From positions 47,408,238 to 47,472,237 of the forward strand of contig NC_081542.1 of NCBI RefSeq assembly GCF_901000735.1: 64,000 nt of DNA, in the 5' to 3' direction. Every line of letters begins with the position of its first letter. The stretch's first letter is position 1. This document shows, in pieces, positions 56,859 through 64,000 of this stretch. The translations under genes and the position numbers were made by a program. The notes under the pieces were generated by a model. The model searched no databases. It worked only from the letters and a program-made list of their open reading frames with translations, and was not told where the DNA came from. Source of the stretch: Corylus avellana (Eukaryota; Streptophyta; Magnoliopsida; Fagales; Betulaceae).

Positions 56859-57968
56859 TGGTCGCTAAAATATCAGATTTTGGCATGGCAAGGATCTTTG
56901 GTGAAAACCAATACTCGGCTAACACTCGAAGAGTTGTCGGAACATAGTGAGTCTACTACTTTTCTTTCTTGTGTAAGCTTTTCGCCCAATTTGTTTGTTT
57001 ATTTTTTTTAAAAAAATAAAAAATAAAAATCATAGTAATGCTATATATGCTCAAAACAGTGGATACATGGCTCCCGAATATGCAATGGAGGGACTATTTT
57101 CTATAAAATCCGATGTCTTCAGCTTTGGTGTGATAGTACTTGAGATTATTAGCGGGAAGAAAAATAGCGGCTTCTACCTCACGGAGCATGCGCAGACACN
57201 NNNNNNNNNNNNNNNNNNNNNNNNNNNNNNNNNNNNNNNNNNNNNNNNNNNNNNNNNNNNNNNNNNNNNNGGTGACATGTTCGCACAAGAGTGGGAAGGC
57301 CACCTAATCCAAAAGCTTTATAACCCTATGAGTTTGAGTCCAAAAATAAAAAACAAACGTATTTTTTGCCAATTGGTCCCTCCCCAAAAAAATTTTGGCC
57401 CTTGGTCCCTGAGTCCAACTATGCTATATTAATCGCTCACACTTATTACATATTTTCATTATGGGTCTCAAACCTGTCCACAATACTCATAATTGTATAC
57501 TCAACAAAATTCACTCTTTTATAAGTTTAAGCTTTTGAAAAGAGCAGTTATTTATCATATCTTAAAGTCGTGAACTCACTCACCCTTTGCTCATGAGGGA
57601 GGAGGTGCTTCGTAACATGATGTATAGTATGTGTAACAAATATATTTACTTTAAATGTGTATTGACAGGCATGGAGACTATGGAATGAAGGAAAAGAATT
57701 GGAATTTGTAGACCCTTTGTTGATGGAGTCGTGCCTGACAACGGAAGTTTTAAAGTGCATGCATATTGGGCTTTTGTGTGTGCAAGAGGATCCAGCGGAT
57801 AGACCCACGATCTCATCTGTGCTTGTTCTGTTGGGAAACGAATCAGCATCTCTTCCTCACCCAAAACAACCTGTATTTGTTGTGGCTCGAGTCATTCAGA
57901 CGGATCACAATCCCACAACTAATCCTTCTACAAATCACTTTACTGTTTCCAGTCTTTCACCTCGATGA
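56859..57968 (+). CDS. Cysteine-rich receptor-like kinase, copy A', 5' part missing in gap
   Basis: Exon 5 is entered at [20 protein letters not shown] and ends at 56946. Exon 6 starts at 57060 ([20 protein letters not shown]) and runs to a second gap (57200-57270). Exon 7 is 57669-57968, ending SSLSPR-stop. DFG, APE and [11 protein letters not shown] are intact and no stop is seen, so the kinase C-lobe looks functional. The ectodomain, membrane span and ATP-binding lobe cannot be judged. It is the inverted counterpart of A. Confidence 0.8.
57200..57270. other. Gap of 71 N
   Basis: Covers the end of exon 6 and the start of intron 6. Unlike the other gaps it has a non-standard size and so is probably an estimated length. 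Confidence 0.9.
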
Positions 57969-58592
57969 TGACTACTCACAAGATTGGCCCCCTTCGTGTT
58001 ATATAGTATGGTGATAAACTGAAATTGTATCATAGGAAATGGGTCATGTATATGTGATACATGTAGGCAAGGAATATGCAGTAGAATTTAACATCCGATT
58101 ATATATCTTGAATAGAAAAAAATGGTAGTTGTAAGAAAAAGTTCATACTCTCCAATAAAAAATAAAAAATAAATTAGCAGAAATTACAGCAAAATGCCAA
58201 AATAAGAAATCTCAAATCTAATGATAAATTTAAAGGCCACATCACTTTTAAAGAGATAAAAAAGAGAGATTGTAATCTTGAATATAGCATTATAAATATA
58301 TTAGACTTTTACAGTAAAGTGTAGTTTAATTTTGGATGGCATGTGTGACTTAGTGGGCTTGTAAATTGTAAATTATGAATAATTCGTCCTTTTATATATG
58401 GAACTATGAACATTGTCATGTACCAAGCGATAATACCAAATTTCAACTGGGTTCGTTGTCAAAATTAACATAGCCAATTTGTGAAGTTAAAACACTTTTT
58501 CTTTTTCTTTTTGTTTTCTCCCTCCTTCCCATCTGTCTAGTGTATACTTTTCATCCAAGCCCACCAAGACAAAACGAGTAACAGGGCACAAC
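57969..58592. repeat. 3' flank of A', inverted match to 20371-20879
   Basis: Contains the AAATTGTAAATTATGAATAA block and CATCCAAGCCCACCAAGAC near 58555, mirroring the 3' flank of A. A copia LTR begins at 58593 and ends the similarity. Confidence 0.7.
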
Positions 58593-58845
58593 TGTTAAGG
58601 AACCAATAGAGTCTGTTTTATAGTTGTTCTTATCTTTTAGTATTATCCTTATAGTTGTTCTTATCTCTTCTCTTTAGTGTTCTAGTTGTATTTGTTTTAC
58701 TTATTTGTATTTAATTAGGTCTCCTAGTTTGTATCAAGTTTGGGTTTGTCAAACTTGATTACAATTGTAACTCTTTGCCTATATATACAATGAGAACGAA
58801 GCTGAGACTTCATTCCGCCAAAAGCAATTTTCTTTGCTTTCTTTC
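58593..58845 (+). repeat. Copia 5' LTR (253 bp) with TATA box
   Basis: Starts TGTTAAGGAACC, ends TTTGCTTTCTTTCA; TATATATACA at about 58780-58789 is a likely core promoter. Preceding 5 bp ACAAC (58588-58592) is the candidate target duplication; the other end is not in the window. Confidence 0.85.
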
Positions 58846-58857
58846 ATGGTATCAGAG
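58846..58857 (+). other. Copia primer-binding site
   Basis: TGGTATCAGAGC, exact plant consensus complementary to initiator tRNA-Met, immediately after the LTR. Confidence 0.9.
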
Positions 58858-59148
58858 CCTTACGGTTCATACCCCTCTCAATAAGATCCTTGACCCTCTC
58901 AAATTTGTGGGCCTTCTTCAACGGAATCTGCTTCTTCTCCAGGCAAATTTGCAGCTCTTCTTGCTGCCCTCAGATCACCTTTTCTCTTGCCGCACCTGCT
59001 GTACTGCACCAAATTGCCGCACTGCACCAGATTGTCGCACCTACTTTCTTTCTTCTTGCTGCACCAAATTACAGCCTAATTGCTGTTCTTCTCCTTGCCG
59101 CACCAGATCATAGCCACATCTCCTTGCCATGTCCTTGATACTGCACTC
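58858..59148 (+). other. Copia leader with repeated GCCGCACCAGATTG units
   Basis: Untranslated leader containing four to five degenerate repeats of TTGCCGCACCAGATT (58988-59110). Open frames here are incidental. Confidence 0.6.
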
Positions 59149-60790
59149 ATGATGCAATCCAGCGACACCGCTCTATCCTTCACAATGCCAAACATTGTGC
59201 ATCTTTGTCAATCCAAGCTCGATGACAGCAACTATCTCGGATGGGTATTTCAATTTAAGCCCATCCTCAAAACTAACCGCTTGATGGGCATTGTTGATGG
59301 CTCTGAGCCATGCCTACCAAAGCTTATTCCATCTTCTCCGGACAAAACTACTCCTGAAGTCCGAAATCCAGAATATATTCTCTAGGAAAAGAAAGACCAA
59401 TGTATTCTTAGTTGGTTAATTGCAACCTTAACTGCTCCACTTGTGCCTACTATTTATGGGTGTAAAACCTCCAATCAAGTATGGAAAACCCTTGCCACTC
59501 GTTATGCTTCTCCATCAAGGTCTCACATCACTCAATTGAGACGCCAACTTCAGACTCTCAGACAAGGTAATAATCCATGTGTTACCTTTATTCGAAGTGC
59601 AAAATCCTTGGCTGACCAGCTAGCTATCGCCGGCAGCCCCATCACCGATGATGACCTTGTATCCTACATCATTGGTGGATTAAGCTCCACCTACAATTCT
59701 TTTGTCATGACTTACTCCATGATAACAAAGAATACCACTATGTCTCTTGAAGAATTTTAGTCTGAATTACTTGGACACGAGCAACTCATTGAACATCAGG
59801 CTGCCATTGATGAACCACAATCCTTTGCCATGACTGCTCAGAAGCCAGGTTACAAACAGAGATTCAACAACCAAAGGAAACATTTCTCCAATTACAGAAA
59901 TTCCTATCCCTCAAAGAAGACTTTCAACGGATCTCCTGATATACTCCCAACCCCTGCTTTCTCCCAAGGAAAAACTATTACTGGAAGCACTAGCAACTAC
60001 ACTCCAAGAAGCAATTCTCCCAACAACTACACTCCAAGGAGAAATAACTACACTACAAGGAGAAATTCTCAACCTGGCATCCTCTCATCCAATAAACCTC
60101 TTTGTCAGATATGTGGCCGCTCCAATCATCAAGCATTGGACTGCTTTCATCGCATGGATTATTCATTCCAAGGACGACATCCACCATCTGAACTTGCTGC
60201 AATGGTTTCCCAATCCAACGATCTACAAGATGAGGATGAATGGCTTGCTGACAGTGGAGCCAATACTCACATCACTAATGACTTGGAAAATCTAACTCTG
60301 CAGCAACCATATCAGGGTAATGAGACAGTAGCAGTAAGTAATGGTAATGGACTTGGTATCTCCCACACTGGCTCTTCCTCTTTTCTTCGCTCAAATCAAC
60401 TCCTACATCTTAAAAATATCTTACATTGTCCTGATGCTACAACAAATTTACTTTCAATAAATAAATTTTGTCGTGACAATAATTGCCATTTTAAACTAAT
60501 TGATACCTATTTCTTGATTAAGGACAACCTCACAGGGAAGATCCTCCTACAAGGGGCAAGTGAAGATGGTCTCTACCCATTAAGGCTACAACACTTCACC
60601 AAAAATAAAGTCAGAGCATTTACTGCGCAAATTAGGATCAAGGTGTCTTCTTCAGTTTGGCACAACCGCTTAGGGCATCCAAGTCATCAAATCTTGCAGC
60701 ATCTGCTTCACAACTACTACCTTCCTGTGTCTTCAGTTAAGTCGAGTCAATCTATTTGTGTTTCATGTCAATTAGGAAAGAGCAAAAAAA
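59149..60790 (+). pseudogene. Copia gag, protease and GAG-pre-integrase
   Basis: ATG at 59149 begins a gag with the UBN2-type core (KLDDSNYLGWVFQFKPIL; VWKTLATRYASPSRSHITQL). In-frame TAG codons occur at about 59383 and 59758. A CCHC knuckle follows (CQICGRSNHQALDC), then protease WLADSGANTHIT, then WHNRLGHPSHQILQHLLHN and [11 protein letters not shown]. The frame is lost in an A8 run at about 60784-60791. Confidence 0.85.
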
Positions 60791-63134
60791 ATTACCCTTT
60801 ATTGAGTCAAGTCGTATTACCACTGCTCCATTGGAGCTTATTCATAGTGATGTATGGATTTCTCCTTTATCTTCAATCAATGGAAGCAAATGTTATGTTA
60901 TCTTTATTGATGATTTCTCTAGATACACCTGGCTATTTCCTCTAAAACTCAAATCAGATGTTTTTGAAACCTTTGTTAAATTCAAGTGTTTGATAGAAAA
61001 TTTATTTTCCCTTAAAATTAAACAACTTCAAACAGATGGGGGTGGTGAATACACCTCTCATAACTTTACTAAATTTCTGTCAACACATGGTGTTCTTCAT
61101 CGAGTCACATGTCCACATACATCTCAACAAAATGGAGTTTTAGAAAGAAAACATAGGCATATCATTGAATCTGGTCTTAATCTCCTAGCTCAATCCCACC
61201 TTTCTTCTAAATACTGGGTTGAAGCTGTCAGTACTGCCGTGTATCTCATCAATAGATTGCCTACCCCTACTCTCCAAAATTCAAGTCCTTTCACCAAACT
61301 CTACAATAAGGAGCCAGACTACACCTTTTTAAAAACTTTTGGTTGTGCTTGTTATCCTCTCTTAAGACCCTATGCCAAACACAAATTGGAATTCAGAAGC
61401 AAACAATGCATCTTCCTTGGATATTGTACCCACCAAAAGGGTTACAAGTGCCTTGATCCCATCTCCAATCGTGTATATGTCTCTAGACATGTTATTTTTG
61501 ATGAATTGGTGTTTCCTGCACAGAATAGAGCAGCATCTTCATCCCCTAACGGATCAGATCCTTCCCCTACAGGTATTGTTCTTGATCATTCTCATTTTTA
61601 CTCTATGAATAATTCTGACTCTAATACTATTCAGACCTCACCCCCAATCACCTTGCCTTCCCCAGCACAAGTACCTATTCTAAACACTCCCCTGACTACC
61701 CCTACTGCCGAATTACTACCACCTACCCCTGATCCTATCCCCCACCTAGATCAATCCTTACTTCCGCTTTTGCCTGCACCTACTGAACCAGCCTCTCCTC
61801 ATATTGTCACAAGATCTATGACTGGAAACTCCAAACCTAAGTCTTTTCCCAACTATCAGCTATTCCTATCCTTAAAATCAACCAAGCCTCCACTAAAATC
61901 CTTTCATGCTACACCCTTGCCTTCTATCCCTACCACATTTGCTCAGGCTGTTTCTAACCCTAAATGGTTTGCTGCAATGGAAAGTGAACTTCAAGCTTTA
62001 GTTGACAATGGTACTTGGTCTCTCTGCCCTAGACCTTCACATCGAAACATCATCAAGAATAAGTGGGTTTTTCGGCTAAAGGAAAAATCAGATGGTACTA
62101 TTGAAAGATACAAGGCAAGACTAGTGGCTAAGGGTTTCCAACAAAGAGATGGTATTGACTACACTGAAACCTTCAGTCCAGTTATAAAACCAGCCACTAT
62201 ACGGATCCTACTATCCTTAGCAATCCACTACAATTGGCCCCTCAAGCAATTGGATGTCTCTAATGCCTTCCTTCATGGTTACTTGAATGAAGAAGTCCTC
62301 ATGGAGCAGCCTACTGGTTTTGTTGATGCAGCTTTTCCAGATCATGTTTGTAAGCTCAAAAAGGCCCTCTATGGTCTAAAGCAAGCCCCACGAGCTTGGT
62401 TTCATAGATTGTCACAAGCTCTTCTCCATCTTGGTTTTGTTTGATCCTTAGTAGATACCTCTCTTTTTATGCTTCATCAAGGCTCTGTTCATATTTACAT
62501 ACTGATATATGTTGATGATATCATAGTAACAGGTACAGATTCATCTATCATGGAGACTCTCATCCACGGCCTTCAAATGGAATTTAAGTTGAAAGATCTT
62601 GGTTGCCTTTCATACTTCTTAGGCATCCATGTCCTTCGTGACAAAACTGGCTTGCATCTAAATCAAGGTAAATACATTATTGATTTACTTGATCGTGTGC
62701 AAATGCTTGGAGCAAAGCCCTATGCCGCACCCTGCACTTCAGGCAAGAAGCTCACCAAGCTTGATGGTGATACTCTACCAGATCCCACAACCTATCGTCA
62801 TATCATTGAAGCTCTACAATACTGCACACTCACAAGACCTGACATAGCCTACACTGTCAATTAATTGTGTCAATTTCTCCATTGTCCAACTACAGAACAT
62901 ATGAAGGCTGCTAAAAGAGTTCTAAGGTATCTCAAAGGCACACCAGATCATGGCCTTCACTTCACTTCAGGTCCTCTTCAACTTCAGGCATACTGTGACT
63001 CTGACTGGGCAGGGGATCCTCTTGATCGCAGATCCACTACAGGGTATTGTGTTTTTTTCGGCTCCAACTTAGTATCTTGGCATGCCAAGAAGCAGCCTGT
63101 TGTCTCGAGATCTAGTACCGAGGCTGAATATCGT
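60791..63134 (+). pseudogene. Copia integrase, reverse transcriptase and RNase H
   Basis: Integrase has [16 protein letters not shown] and [10 protein letters not shown], carrying the D, D, E residues. RT has [43 protein letters not shown] and an intact YVDDII. RNase H has [20 protein letters not shown] and [10 protein letters not shown]. Two stops interrupt: TGA at 62442-62444, where the second copy (63235 on) has AGA, and TAA at about 62862 (VN then LCQFL). Runs into the gap at 63135. Confidence 0.85.
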
Positions 63135-63234
63135 NNNNNNNNNNNNNNNNNNNNNNNNNNNNNNNNNNNNNNNNNNNNNNNNNNNNNNNNNNNNNNNNNN
63201 NNNNNNNNNNNNNNNNNNNNNNNNNNNNNNNNNN
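63135..63234. other. Scaffold gap (100 N)
   Basis: Separates RNase H from a re-start of the same RT sequence. Confidence 0.95.
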
Positions 63235-64000
63235 GTTTCTAACCCTAAATGGTTTGCTGCAATGGAAAGTGAACTTCAAGCTTTAGTTGACAATGGTACT
63301 TGGTCTCTCTGCCCTAGACCTTCACATCGAAACATCATCAAGAATAAGTGGGGTTTTCGGCTAAAGGAAAAATCAGATGGCACTATTGAAAGATACAAGG
63401 CAAGACTAGTGGCTAAGGGTTTCCAACAAAGAGATGGTATTGACTACACTGAAACCTTCAGTCCAGTTATAAAACCAGCCACTATACGGATCCTACTATC
63501 CTTAGCAATCCACTACAATTGGCCCTTCAAGCAATTGGATGTCTCTAATGCCTTCCTTCATGGTTACTTGAATGAAGAAGTCCTCATGGAGCAGCCTACT
63601 GGTTTTGTTGATGCAGCTTTTCCAGATCATGTTTGTAAGCTCAAAAAGGCCCTCTATGGTCTAAAGCAAGCCCCACGAGCTTGGTTTCATAGATTGTCAC
63701 AAGCTCTTCTCCATCTTGGTTTTGTTAGATCCTTAGTAGATACCTCTCTTTTTATGCTTCATCAAGGCTTTGTTCATATTTACATACTGATATATGTTGA
63801 TGATATCATAGTAACAGGTACAGATTCATCTATCATGGAGACTCTCATCCACGGCCTTCAAATGGAATTTAAGTTGAAAGATCTTGGTTGCCTTTCATAC
63901 TTCTTAGGCATCCATGTCCTTCGTGACAAAACTGGCTTGCATCTAAATCAAGGTAAATACATTATTGATTTACTTGATCGTGTGCAAATGCTTGGAGCAA
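63235..64000 (+). pseudogene. Second copy of copia reverse transcriptase region
   Basis: Starts in mid-coding sequence and repeats about 61950-62716 nearly base for base ([16 protein letters not shown] to VQMLGA). It reads through GFVRSLVD where the first copy has a TGA stop, and keeps YVDDII. It has a few other substitutions (GFRLKEKS for [14 protein letters not shown] for LKQLDV). It is either a second nested element or an alternative allele placed after a gap. Continues beyond the window. Confidence 0.85.

Larger units (their letters stand above)
58593..63134 (+). mobile_element. Ty1/copia LTR retrotransposon, 5' LTR to RNase H
   Basis: 5' LTR 58593-58845, primer-binding site TGGTATCAGAGC at 58846-58857, leader, then gag, protease, integrase, RT and RNase H in copia order. 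It is cut by a gap at 63135. Stops and one frameshift make it defective, but all catalytic motifs are readable, so it is younger than the copia at 13411-19380. It inserted just downstream of A'. Confidence 0.9.

Overview
This is nuclear DNA of a flowering plant, most likely a woody eudicot. The evidence is multi-exon genes with GT-AG introns, plant-specific cysteine-rich receptor-like kinases (CRKs; DUF26/Gnk2-type ectodomain plus Ser/Thr kinase), and a dense load of plant transposons (Ty1/copia, Ty3-type solo LTR, hAT, CACTA and MITEs). I cannot name the species. The window is a draft scaffold: five gaps of exactly 100 N (13206-13305, 43039-43138, 49873-49972, 56759-56858, 63135-63234) and one of 71 N (57200-57270). 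Several odd arrangements abut these gaps.

Layout. 859-5381 (-) is an intact seven-exon CRK. 6337-7140 is a CACTA end plus a hairpin-rich, CT-rich tract. 7722-8414 (-) is a CRK ectodomain fragment cut by a Tip100-like hAT transposon (8415 onward); a second partial hAT copy starts at 12430. 13411-19380 (-) is a decayed Ty1/copia element carrying a nested 1056-bp solo LTR with a perfect 5-bp target duplication.

20.4-58.6 kb holds a family of CRK genes in a mirrored order. On the minus strand lie A (20880-23736, intact), B (28201-31061, one-base frameshift) and A2 (33123-35950, pseudogene). On the plus strand lie A3 (48758-49739, pseudogene remnant), B' (50744-53602, intact) and A' (56859-57968, 5' half lost in a gap). 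Flanks and intergenic repeats match in inverted orientation too, so this is an inverted segmental duplication, an assembly misorientation, or both. Between the arms lie several TIR elements and a CACTA transposon (43139-48757). That CACTA interrupts A3 at its exon 5/intron 5 junction and carries three spliceable exons of a host ATP-dependent phosphofructokinase.

58593-63134 (+) is a second, better preserved Ty1/copia element with an LTR and PBS. After a gap, its reverse transcriptase region appears again (63235-64000).

Functionally, the only likely working host genes are CRK 859-5381, A, B', and possibly A' and B. CRKs are plasma-membrane receptors usually linked to pathogen, ROS and hormone responses. 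The locus looks like a birth-and-death cluster, with intact copies beside copies killed by point mutations, frameshifts and transposon insertions.
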